From Hydromonas sp. (GTDB lineage: Bacteria > Pseudomonadota > Gammaproteobacteria > Burkholderiales > Burkholderiaceae), in assembly GCA_017495165.1 (NCBI GenBank), contig JAFEII010000002.1, positions 1 to 64,000 of the forward strand: a stretch of DNA of 64,000 nucleotides, in the 5' to 3' direction. The notes under the pieces were generated by a model. That model ran no database searches, had not been told where the DNA came from, and saw only the letters and a program-made list of their open reading frames with translations. Both the position numbers and the translations under genes were made by a program. This document shows, piece by piece, positions 35,314-43,334 of this stretch; position 1 is the first letter of the stretch; the number at the start of each line of letters is the position of its first letter.

Positions 35314-35850
35314 ATGGGACTTATTGACGGACTTTTAGGCGCTGCATTGGGCGGCAACAACGGTAACAACGGCATTCAAGGTGCATTGTTACAAGCGGTT
35401 ATCGGCATGCTTACCAAACAGAGCGGCAATTCTGGCGGCCTTGGTGGCTTGGTCGGCAGCTTGCTTGGTGGTGGCCAGCAGCAATCAGGCGGCTTGGGCG
35501 GTTTAATTGGCGGCCTACTTGGCGGCGGTCAAGCAAACGGCGAGGCAGCTGCAGGCGGCTTGGGCAACTTAACCGGCATGTTAAGCCAACTGGGCTTGGG
35601 CGATCAGGTTCAATCATGGATTGGCACGGGCGAGAACCAACCTGTCAGCGCGGATGACATTCAAAACTCATTGGGTTCTAACGGCACATTGGCCGAATTG
35701 GCGAGCAGCGCAGGCGTTTCTGAATCAGAAGCCGCAGGCGGCTTGGCTCAATTATTGCCAGAGCTGGTTAACAAATTAACGCCAAATGGCAAAATCGACG
35801 CTGGCGACATCGGCTCGATTTTAAGTGGTTTATTGGGTGGCAAATCGTAA
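35314..35850 (+). CDS. yidB: YidB family protein (DUF937)
   Basis: A 178-residue Gly-rich protein starting MGLIDGLLGAALGG. It has repeated GGLGGLIGGLLGGGQ-type segments to about residue 80 and a conserved C-terminal half (LSQLGLGDQVQSWIGTGENQPVS, then AGDIGSILSGLLGG). The family is widespread and uncharacterised. TTTAGAGGAT precedes the start. A good terminator follows, so it is monocistronic. Confidence 0.88.
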   Translation: MGLIDGLLGAALGGNNGNNGIQGALLQAVIGMLTKQSGNSGGLGGLVGSLLGGGQQQSGGLGGLIGGLLGGGQANGEAAAGGLGNLTGMLSQLGLGDQVQSWIGTGENQPVSADDIQNSLGSNGTLAELASSAGVSESEAAGGLAQLLPELVNKLTPNGKIDAGDIGSILSGLLGGKS

Positions 35851-35900
35851 TTTGATTCAAGCCCTTTAAAAATCGGTCATTCACAACAAATGATTCGATG

Positions 35901-35932
35901 AAGACGGCACCTTTTGGTGTCGTCTTTTTTTT
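35901..35932 (+). terminator. Terminator of yidB
   Basis: AAGACGGCACC/GGTGTCGTCTT stem with a TTTT loop (one G-T pair), followed by a run of eight T. Confidence 0.92.
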
Positions 35933-35973
35933 GGAGGCTTAGAAAACCTCACAAAATCGGGCAAAATCGAGGC

Positions 35974-36002
35974 AAAAAGCCCCTTTAATGAAATAAAGGG
36001 GC
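35974..36002 (-). terminator. Terminator of ntrC
   Basis: GCCCCTTT/AAAGGGGC stem, with TTTTT following on the minus strand, about 70 bases after the ntrC stop. Confidence 0.85.
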
Positions 36003-36074
36003 AGTTTAAATTGCGTGCGTGAGGCTGAAGTGACGTGCGCAATTGCAATTACAGGGCTTGATGCGCAAGCGCCA

Positions 36075-37544
36075 TTAGGGCAGTTTGCGCGTGATGGTGT
36101 TGCGCCCAATCCCTAATAGCAGCGCGGCTTTTTGGCGGTGATTTTGGGTAAACTTAAGCGCTTCATTGATAACGACTTGCTCAAACTGGTCTTGAAACTT
36201 AAGCATGACCGCGGGTTGCTGGTCGGCCAAGGCTTTGCCCACGGCGATGCGCAAAGACGCTTGCCAGCTCTGGGGTTGCATGAGCGGCTCTGCTGTTGCA
36301 ATGCGGTCTTGCGTTTGCTCAGGCATGATTTTTTCACTCACGTCGGGCGGTAAATCATCCTCATTCACCAACTGCGTGGGCGTCATCACGGTCAGCCAGC
36401 GACAGACATTGTCCAGCTGCCGAATATTGCCGGGCCAATCGGCTTGACTGCACGCCAGCTGTGCGTTGGGCGAGAGTGTTTTGGGGGCGGGCAGCCCCAA
36501 GTCAAGCGCTGCTTGCTGCAAAAACTGCGTCATGAGCAAAGGCACGTCTTCGCTGCGCTCGCGCAATGCAGGCAAATGAATCCCGACCACATTGAGACGG
36601 TGGTATAGATCGGCTCTAAACAAGCCTTGGGCGACGCGCTGGGACAAGTCTTGGTGTGTGGCGGCAATAATGCGTACATTGGCTTGAATTTGCTCGTTGC
36701 CGCCAACCCGATAAAAAACCCCTTCGGACAAAACGCGCAATAAACGGGCTTGCAATTCGAGCGGCATATCGCCAATTTCATCCAAAAACAAGGTACCGCC
36801 TGCGGCTTCTTCAAATCTGCCCACGCGACTGGTGCTGGCGGCGGAGAAACTGCCTTTTTCGTGACCAAACAACTCCGATTCAAGCAAGTGCGCAGGAATC
36901 GCGGCGGTACTAATGGCCACAAATGGCTGCGTGCTGCGATTGCTGGTTGCATGAATGGCGCGGGCAACCAACTCTTTGCCTGTGCCAGTCTCACCTGTGA
37001 GCAGCACATTAATTTGGGTGGCGGACAAACGGCCAATTGTGCGCAGCACCTGCAAAATGGCTGGACTTTGTCCCAACAAACCATAGCGTGGGTCGTCTTG
37101 CACGGGCGCGGCTGGTGCGGTTTCTGGGTTGACGGGTTGCAAAAACCGTTTGAGCAGCGCAATGAGTTCTTCTGTGTCAAAGGGTTTGGCAATGTATTCA
37201 GCCGCGCCTGCTTGAAACGTAGAGACCGCGTTGTCCAAATCAGAATGGGCTGTCATCATGACAACAGGCACGTCGGGCGCGAGTTTTTTAAATTCACGCA
37301 GCAGCTCAATCCCAGACACATCAGGCATGCGAATGTCAGACAAAAGCAATGCGGGGTAATCGCCAGGCTGGCGTGTGCGTGTGGGTTGATTGCTCCAGTA
37401 TTCGAGCGCCTCAATCACTTCACGCCCATCGCCAAACATGCGATACGGCAAGCGCGCTTTTTGCAACGCCTTGTCCAGTACCCAGCGGATGCTTTTGTCG
37501 TCATCTACCACCCAAACGGTGGGCTTGTCATTGAGTCCGTACAT
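36075..37544 (-). CDS. ntrC: Nitrogen regulation response regulator NtrC
   Basis: A 489-residue sigma-54 activator. The receiver domain has VVDDDKSIRWVL and phospho-acceptor Asp in LLLSDIRMPD; the AAA+ domain has Walker A GETGTGKE and Walker B GGTLFLDEIGD; the DNA-binding end is a Fis-type helix-turn-helix (KAALLLGIGRNTITRKL). The loop that touches sigma-54, normally GAFTGA, reads GSFSAA here (GHEKGSFSAASTS). It is paired with ntrB 37 bases upstream. Putative NtrC sites lie before glnA at 40911-40956. Confidence 0.94.
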   Translation of the reverse strand: MYGLNDKPTVWVVDDDKSIRWVLDKALQKARLPYRMFGDGREVIEALEYWSNQPTRTRQPGDYPALLLSDIRMPDVSGIELLREFKKLAPDVPVVMMTAHSDLDNAVSTFQAGAAEYIAKPFDTEELIALLKRFLQPVNPETAPAAPVQDDPRYGLLGQSPAILQVLRTIGRLSATQINVLLTGETGTGKELVARAIHATSNRSTQPFVAISTAAIPAHLLESELFGHEKGSFSAASTSRVGRFEEAAGGTLFLDEIGDMPLELQARLLRVLSEGVFYRVGGNEQIQANVRIIAATHQDLSQRVAQGLFRADLYHRLNVVGIHLPALRERSEDVPLLMTQFLQQAALDLGLPAPKTLSPNAQLACSQADWPGNIRQLDNVCRWLTVMTPTQLVNEDDLPPDVSEKIMPEQTQDRIATAEPLMQPQSWQASLRIAVGKALADQQPAVMLKFQDQFEQVVINEALKFTQNHRQKAALLLGIGRNTITRKLP

Positions 37545-37581
37545 GTTGATTCCTTTTGGTTGATGTCGCGCTTGCCATTGG

Positions 37582-38676
37582 TTACACGGTTAAATCGTTT
37601 TCTGCGGAAAGTGGCAACAAAACCCGCATTTGCGTGTGCCCTGCACGGCTGTGCACCTCAATATTGCCGCCGTGCTGCTGGGCGATTTGCATGGCAACAG
37701 ACAAGCCCAAGCCCGTGCCGCCCTCGCGTTGCGTGACCATGGGCAAAAATAATGTGTCGTAAATTTCGGGTGGCACGCCTGCGCCATTATCGATGACACA
37801 CACTTCAAGCACCATGGCGCGCATTTGGTGGTTAATCACGCATTGACGCGCCACGCGGGTGCGCAGTGTGACTTTGCCTGTGTTGGCGGGCAGGTGTTGC
37901 ACCGCTTGCGCCGCGTTTTGCACCAAATTGAGCAAAAGCTGTTGTAAGTAATCCGCCACGCCCGTAATGCTCGGCACGCTCACATCGTAATCGCGCACCA
38001 AAACAATGCGCGTCCCAAACTCAATCCGCGCCAGTTGGCTGACGGCTTCGCACACTTCGTGGATATTTACGGTTTTCGCTTGGGTCAAGCCTTGGCGATA
38101 TGGCACCAAGAACTGATCCACCAAGTTTTTTAGGCGGTCAACTTGCGCCAACATCATCTCTGTGTATTCCATCAATTCGGGCTGGACTTCGGCCAGTTCA
38201 TGATGCAAAAGCTGCGCTGCGCCGCGAATACCGCCGAGCGGGTTTTTGATTTCGTGCGCCATTTGCCGCATGAGCATTTGATGGTTTTTGACTTGAGCGC
38301 GCCACTGCGCATCTTGATGTACATGTTCGTACGCGCCCAACTGGTAACATTCGAGCAGATAGCTGCCCGTTGTGTCTGGGGTTAAAATCACGTGCACCGC
38401 GCCGCTGTCGCGCCATTCATCCGGCACGCGTGCCAAGTTTAGAATGCCACGACACACCTCATTTTGCTGTTCAATTAAATGTGCGTTGAGCTTTTCAAGC
38501 GTTTCGTCCATCACAAACCAGGCTGACAAGGATTGATTGGCGGCATGAATCTGCGTGCTGCCCAGCATGGCTTGCGCGGCGGCATTCAAGCCGATGACTT
38601 GTGCGGCATGGTTGAGCTCAAAGATGGCGGTTTGCAAGCCGTCATACGGGTTCGGACTGAGTTTGGCTGCATGCAT
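37582..38676 (-). CDS. ntrB: Nitrogen regulation sensor kinase NtrB
   Basis: A 364-residue histidine kinase/phosphatase without membrane segments. It has an N-terminal PAS-like sensor part, the phospho-His in QMAHEIKNPLGGIRGAAQLL, the N box LLNLVQNAAQA, and glycine boxes DNGAGVPPE and GGTGLGLSVAMQIA. In characterised systems PII (GlnB) controls its activity on NtrC. Its start abuts the stop of the upstream secreted-protein gene. Confidence 0.94.
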   Translation of the reverse strand: MHAAKLSPNPYDGLQTAIFELNHAAQVIGLNAAAQAMLGSTQIHAANQSLSAWFVMDETLEKLNAHLIEQQNEVCRGILNLARVPDEWRDSGAVHVILTPDTTGSYLLECYQLGAYEHVHQDAQWRAQVKNHQMLMRQMAHEIKNPLGGIRGAAQLLHHELAEVQPELMEYTEMMLAQVDRLKNLVDQFLVPYRQGLTQAKTVNIHEVCEAVSQLARIEFGTRIVLVRDYDVSVPSITGVADYLQQLLLNLVQNAAQAVQHLPANTGKVTLRTRVARQCVINHQMRAMVLEVCVIDNGAGVPPEIYDTLFLPMVTQREGGTGLGLSVAMQIAQQHGGNIEVHSRAGHTQMRVLLPLSAENDLTV

Positions 38677-39201
38677 TTAATGCTCTCGGCTAATTTCGCG
38701 CTCAAGCGCGGCAACCGCGTCTTGCGTTTGGTTGATTTGTTGTTTTAAGTCAAGCGCACGCATTTGGTATTTTTGATAGTTTTTTTCATCACCCAAACGG
38801 TCAGGCACGCCATTTTTGTACACAGTTTGCAGCTGCGCGAGCCTGCTTTGCGCTTGTATGAGCTCAACATTCAAGATTTGAAACCGCGTCATGTCGCGTG
38901 TTTGTTGGGTGCTAGCAGGTATTTTTGCATTGAGCAACACGGCGTTATGGGCGGGCTGAGGGTCGTTTTGCGCGCCTTGATACTGCGGGCGCATCGGCAG
39001 CGTCACCTTAATTTGGCGCGTCGTGCAATTTGAGTGCAGCGTGCTTGCATTGGGTGGCAGATTGCGCAGCATGACACGCCCGTCAGCCCCCACGCACTGA
39101 AAAATCACCGTACTTATGGTTTGAGCATGTGCGGCGCCAGCGCAGAGTAAAAAAACCACAGTCGCCAATCTGCGCCAGATAACTAAGGGGTTAAACATCA
39201 A
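38677..39201 (-). CDS. Secreted coiled-coil protein between glnA and ntrB (DUF4124-like)
   Basis: A 174-residue protein with a signal peptide (LATVVFLLCAGAAHAQ). Two cysteines in the first mature part (FQCVGADGRVMLRNLP ... SNCTTRQ) recall the DUF4124 pattern. The C-terminal half is predicted coiled coil, rich in Leu and Gln. It abuts ntrB exactly. A gene of this type at this place is seen in other Burkholderiales, but its function is unknown to me. Confidence 0.65.
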   Translation of the reverse strand: MMFNPLVIWRRLATVVFLLCAGAAHAQTISTVIFQCVGADGRVMLRNLPPNASTLHSNCTTRQIKVTLPMRPQYQGAQNDPQPAHNAVLLNAKIPASTQQTRDMTRFQILNVELIQAQSRLAQLQTVYKNGVPDRLGDEKNYQKYQMRALDLKQQINQTQDAVAALEREISREH

Positions 39202-39224
39202 AAGCCATTCGATTTAAAATCCAT

Positions 39225-39255
39225 AAAAAAAGCGCTGATATAAATACCAGCGCTG
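39225..39255 (-). terminator. Terminator of glnA
   Basis: AGCGCTG/CAGCGCT stem; on the minus strand TTTTTTT follows. It lies about 110 bases beyond the glnA stop, just before the secreted-protein gene. Confidence 0.9.
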
Positions 39256-39365
39256 TCAAACTCTCATATGAGAGAAACTTATATGTCGCGTGCCTTGTGC
39301 TTTTGGTTGTTTGCAATCGCAACATCAATGCAACACAAGTTGTACAGCACGCGATACACCTTTGA

Positions 39366-40775
39366 TTACAGGCTGTAATACAACTCAAACTCAAGCGGCG
39401 TGGTGGTCATTTGCATCAATTTGACATCGGCCATTTTGAGTTCAATGTACGCATCAAGCATCGAATCTGTAAACACGCCGCCACGGGTCAAAAACTCGCG
39501 GTCGGCATCCAATGCCTCAAGCGCTTGCTCCAAACTTGAGCACACGGTTGGGATTTTTGCATCTTCTTCTGGTGGCAAGTCGTACAGGTTTTTGGTGGCA
39601 GGGTCGCCAGGGTGAATTTTGTTTTGAATCCCATCCAAACCTGCCATTAACATGGCTGAGAATGCCAAATACGGGTTTGCCATTGGGTCTGGGAAACGCG
39701 CTTCAATCCGACGGCCTTTTGGATTGGCCACAAATGGAATCCGAATCGATGCCGAGCGATTTTTGGCTGAGTACGCCAATTTAACTGGGGCTTCGTAATG
39801 CGGCACCAAGCGTTTGTATGAGTTGGTGGATGGATTTGTGATGGCATTTAAGGCGCGGGCGTGTTTGATGATGCCGCCCACGTAGTACAGCGCGGTTTCT
39901 GACAAACCTGCGTAGCCGTCACCTGCAAATAGGTTTTCACCGTTTTTCCAAATCGATTGGTGAATGTGCATGCCCGAACCATTGTCGCCCACAACTGGTT
40001 TTGGCATAAATGTGGCGGTTTTACCGTAGGCGTGCGCCACGTTAAATACCACATATTTTAAAATTTGCGTCCAATCGGCGCGTTGCACCAAGGTTGAGAA
40101 TTTGGTACCAATCTCGTTTTGACCTTGACCCGCGACTTCATGGTGGTGCACCTCAACAGGCACGCCGAGTTGCTCTAACAACAAACACATTTCTGAACGC
40201 ATGTCCATAAACGTATCGGTTGGCGCGACAGGGAAATAACCGCCTTTGGTGCCGGGGCGGTGACCCAAGTTGCCGCCTTCTGATTTAACCGATGATGACC
40301 AGCCTGCTTCGTCAGAGCCAATGCGCACAAAGCTGCCTTGCATATCGGTTTTGTAACGAATCGAATCAAAAATGAAAAACTCTGGCTCTGGGCCAAAATA
40401 AGCAGTATCGCCAATGCCCGTTGATTTGAGGTAAGCTTCAGCGCGGCGCGCAATCGAGCGTGGGTCGCGGTCGTAGCCTTTACCGTCTTCGGGCTCAATC
40501 ACATCGCACGTCAAATTTAAGGTGACTTCTGCGGTAAATGGGTCAAGATTGGCGGTGGCAGGGTCTGGAATCAACAACATGTCGGAGGCTTCAATGCCTT
40601 TCCAACCCGCAATCGACGAGCCGTCAAAGGCATGACCTGACTCAAACTTGTCTTCGTCAAACGCTGACACTGGCACAGATACGTGCTGCTCTTTGCCTTT
40701 GGTGTCGGTAAAACGGAAATCAACGAACTTCACATCTTGGTCTTTAATCAACTGCATGACTTTTGCAATACTCAT
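39366..40775 (-). CDS. glnA: Glutamine synthetase, type I
   Basis: A 469-residue GS-I-beta enzyme making glutamine from glutamate, ammonia and ATP. Landmarks are [19 protein letters not shown], the metal-binding PEPEFFIFD and [19 protein letters not shown], and the adenylylation Tyr in NLYDLPPEE, so GlnE control is expected. AGGAG precedes the start. Upstream are two NtrC-like sites and a -24/-12 candidate; downstream follow ntrB and ntrC. Confidence 0.98.
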   Translation of the reverse strand: MSIAKVMQLIKDQDVKFVDFRFTDTKGKEQHVSVPVSAFDEDKFESGHAFDGSSIAGWKGIEASDMLLIPDPATANLDPFTAEVTLNLTCDVIEPEDGKGYDRDPRSIARRAEAYLKSTGIGDTAYFGPEPEFFIFDSIRYKTDMQGSFVRIGSDEAGWSSSVKSEGGNLGHRPGTKGGYFPVAPTDTFMDMRSEMCLLLEQLGVPVEVHHHEVAGQGQNEIGTKFSTLVQRADWTQILKYVVFNVAHAYGKTATFMPKPVVGDNGSGMHIHQSIWKNGENLFAGDGYAGLSETALYYVGGIIKHARALNAITNPSTNSYKRLVPHYEAPVKLAYSAKNRSASIRIPFVANPKGRRIEARFPDPMANPYLAFSAMLMAGLDGIQNKIHPGDPATKNLYDLPPEEDAKIPTVCSSLEQALEALDADREFLTRGGVFTDSMLDAYIELKMADVKLMQMTTTPLEFELYYSL

Positions 40776-40814
40776 TTTTAACTCCTAAATTTTTGAACGT
40801 TTAATCAATCGACA

Positions 40815-40832
40815 ACGCGGCACTGCTGCCAC
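40815..40832 (-). promoter_or_regulatory. Candidate sigma-54 promoter of glnA
   Basis: On the minus strand TGGCAG with its GG at 40830-40829, ten bases, then GC at 40818-40817 (sequence GTGGCAGCAGTGCCGCG). The -24 half is good, the -12 half (CCGC for TTGC) is weak. The start near 40805 gives a 30-base leader, and the NtrC sites would centre at about -114 and -143, much as in enteric glnAp2. Confidence 0.55.
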
Positions 40833-40910
40833 GAACGCTTTTGCTGATGTGACTCAGCTTTTTGTTTGAACAACTGATGGTGAGTGTACGGCGGGCGGCC
40901 AAGCAATTAT

Positions 40911-40956
40911 AGTGCCATTTTGGTGCAAAACGGTTGTTTTTGCACCATTTTGGACA
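40911..40956. promoter_or_regulatory. Two NtrC-type enhancer sites upstream of glnA
   Basis: Site A, AGTGCCATTTTGGTGCAA (40911-40928), and site B, TGCACCATTTTGGACA (40941-40956), centred about 29 bases apart. Both fit the GCAC-N7-GTGC NtrC consensus with one damaged half each, and site A closely resembles an E. coli glnA enhancer site. The remaining part of the gap (40776-41167) shows nothing else clear. Confidence 0.75.
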
Positions 40957-41167
40957 AAGTGTTCGAGATGGTTGGAGAAGTGACGCAAGAGACGCCCCTG
41001 CTTCGCTGTCGTCGTTCAAGTTGTGGGCTAGGCAGTGCGCGCTGAAAAAATGTGTATTTCTAAAATACACATAACTCGCCCAGCTCATGGCCCGTTATAG
41101 TTCAATCAGATGCGGCGCACGTCAAATAGCGCTGCGCCAATCTTAGCACCCAACACTCAAATAAAAC

Positions 41168-42433
41168 TCAAATCAACGCCGCACAAGCCGCGCCAATAAA
41201 ATTGGCATCCACGTCAGAGGTGTTTTGTAAAATTTTAATCGTGATGTGGCCAGGAATGAGCGCACTTAACGTGGCTTCAACCCGTTCGCGGTAGCCTTGG
41301 GTTTGCCAAAATAGCGTGCCTTCGGCCAATACGCCAATGGTGGCGGGTTGGTTGTTGGGCATATCTTGGCTCACCACCACGCCTGCCAATGCGGCGGCGG
41401 TAAGGTCTGCGCCTCGATTAATCAGCGCCGTGGCAATCTCAGCCATATAGCCATGATAGCGGCGCAGTTGTGTGACGTGTCCTGCGTGGGTGCGCGAGCC
41501 TGATTCTGGGTCAAAAGCCCACGCGTCTGGCAGCGCAAGGCAGGCATCGCGCCCCACAATTCGGCCAAAGATGCTGGCGGTGTATTTGCCCGCAATCGCT
41601 TTTTCTAAGCGCTGCTTGCCAGGATGGTCGTCCACGCCCGCAGCGTCTAATTCGTCATCGTAAATTGACAGGCACGACGGATGAAAATTGCCCAATTCCA
41701 AATTCACCGCCATAAGTTCTTGATCGTCCCAAGCCGCGTTGTCGGTCGCGTTTAATTTGCTGATGAGCTCGGTACGATAAAACCCGGCCGCATTCATGCC
41801 CGTGCCGGCAATGATGCCAATATATTGGTCGCAGTCATCGTCCATCCACGCGCCTGCAATCAGTGTGGTAATGGTGTCGTTTAAAACCGGGGTTTTGAGC
41901 GCGGTTTGGCCATTTTGAGCCGCTGCGGTGTTGAGAGATTCGCGCAATGATGTACCAATCATCTGCTCAATGTTAATTCCTTTGGTCCAGTTGACCAACG
42001 CTGCATCGCCATTGGCCTGATTGCTCGATGGGTATGAAAAACAGTAGCCCAAATTAAATTCAGGCGCCGCGCAGACTTTTTGCACCAAAGCGGCTTGACG
42101 CGCAAAAAAAGTCTCGCGGCTAATTGCGCCTACTGTTTGCGCCTCAGACATTAAGGTTCGGTCTGCTTGCGGCGCGCTGATAAATGACACCTCTTTGCCA
42201 TTTAACAAAACATGCGCCGCCCGTACATTGGTGCCGCCCGCATCCACCACCACCACATCGCCTTGCGCATTGCCGCTTGGGCGGCGCATATATGATGGCA
42301 ATGCTTTAATGGTTTGACCATCTTGCGCCAATCCTTGAGCAATCTGTTGCGCCAGCTCGTCTCGGACTTGCTCGAGCTGCTGGTTGGATAATGTCAATGC
42401 GGCCAGTGCGCGTGCTTGTGTTTCTGCGTTCAT
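41168..42433 (-). CDS. Eukaryotic-type hexokinase
   Basis: A 421-residue sugar kinase of the hexokinase family typical of eukaryotes, not the bacterial Glk type. Matches in order are LPSYMRRPSG, VVDAGGTNVRAAHV (phosphate loop), FCFSYPSSNQ-like YCFSYPSSNQ with LVNWTKGI, the catalytic Asp in PVLNDTITTLIAG, IGIIAGTGMNAAGF, NLELGNFH and a C-terminal GVLAEGTLFW. It probably phosphorylates glucose released by the alpha-glucosidase system at 21-28 kb. It is monocistronic on the minus strand. Regulation is not visible. Confidence 0.88.
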   Translation of the reverse strand: MNAETQARALAALTLSNQQLEQVRDELAQQIAQGLAQDGQTIKALPSYMRRPSGNAQGDVVVVDAGGTNVRAAHVLLNGKEVSFISAPQADRTLMSEAQTVGAISRETFFARQAALVQKVCAAPEFNLGYCFSYPSSNQANGDAALVNWTKGINIEQMIGTSLRESLNTAAAQNGQTALKTPVLNDTITTLIAGAWMDDDCDQYIGIIAGTGMNAAGFYRTELISKLNATDNAAWDDQELMAVNLELGNFHPSCLSIYDDELDAAGVDDHPGKQRLEKAIAGKYTASIFGRIVGRDACLALPDAWAFDPESGSRTHAGHVTQLRRYHGYMAEIATALINRGADLTAAALAGVVVSQDMPNNQPATIGVLAEGTLFWQTQGYRERVEATLSALIPGHITIKILQNTSDVDANFIGAACAALI

Positions 42434-42646
42434 GAGGAAACCTTAAAATAGGGGGTGAATCATGTCGTTAATAAAAGCAACGCCGCCTTTGTAAGAGCAA
42501 AAGGTCGGCGCGTGTGCGGCAAAAGCCGCATCTTTTGGATTATGCCGTTATTTACGACAGTTGAGCAACTAATTTATGGGGTGGCGCAGAATCGATTGGA
42601 TGCAGCAAAGTCACTTGAGCCGCGGTTTGTGCTAGGGACTAAACGT

Positions 42647-43282
42647 TTAGCCGAGTAAATATAAGCAAGCGCTCGCAGCAACAGGCACGGTCAAGTTGTC
42701 ATCAATCGAAGCGGGCGTGATAAGCTCAACCAAAGCAACGGTCAACGCAGTCACGCCAACGCCGACCCAAATGTTTTCTGGCCGCCACAGCCCCAGAAAA
42801 GCACAAAAAAGCATGACCAAAACCCCCAGCGCAAAGGCCGCCCAAAAGCCTTCCCAAGATTTTTTGTTGTACATTTTGTGTTTGCCATAAGTAATCCCAA
42901 TAAAGCTGGCAAATGGGTCTATAAATGCGGTCAAAAGCAGGGCGCAGGTCAATATGTGCAAGGTTGGCACATGCTTAAAATAGAGAAAACAAAAAATAAG
43001 CATCGCGCCAATCGCAATCCATGATGAGCCTGACAACTGGTTTTTTTCGTAGTCGCGCATATAAGCGCCCACAGAATCCGTGATGGATTGGTTAAATTTT
43101 GGGGAATGTAACCGCGTAAAATCCGCAATCAGCAAACCACCGCCCATCAATGGCGCCAAGTAAACGGCTTGTTCAATTGTCACCAAAGCGCTAATGAAGG
43201 CCAGCACGCAAATAGACAAAACATGCCAGATTTTGCGCTTGGCGTGCAATGCGCTGCGCGGTTTCAAAATGACTTCCATCAT
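42647..43282 (-). CDS. Diacylglycerol/polyprenol kinase family membrane protein
   Basis: A 211-residue protein with about six membrane segments, of the SEC59/DGK1/VTE5 (dolichol, phytol or diacylglycerol kinase) family. The family motif KKSWEG is present, preceded by a DPFASFIGITYGKHKM stretch. These enzymes phosphorylate lipid alcohols, often with CTP. Which lipid is used here is unknown. The 213-base gap to the hexokinase gene holds no convincing feature. Confidence 0.75.
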   Translation of the reverse strand: MMEVILKPRSALHAKRKIWHVLSICVLAFISALVTIEQAVYLAPLMGGGLLIADFTRLHSPKFNQSITDSVGAYMRDYEKNQLSGSSWIAIGAMLIFCFLYFKHVPTLHILTCALLLTAFIDPFASFIGITYGKHKMYNKKSWEGFWAAFALGVLVMLFCAFLGLWRPENIWVGVGVTALTVALVELITPASIDDNLTVPVAASACLYLLG

Positions 43283-43334
43283 AATTTTTTCTGTGCAAAA
43301 CGCGCACTCAGCACGCGTGAGTGATGTTGTTGAA

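Noticed and set aside
36750-37736. A 328-codon plus-strand frame opposite ntrC and ntrB
   Set aside because: It covers two certain genes on the other strand, and its composition is typical of an antisense frame.
39191-39394. A 67-codon minus-strand frame between glnA and the secreted-protein gene
   Set aside because: It contains the glnA terminator hairpin and lacks a ribosome site.
42455-42658. A 67-codon plus-strand frame between hexokinase and the lipid-kinase gene
   Set aside because: No ribosome site and no recognisable pattern; the GCGGC hairpin inside is not followed by a good T run.
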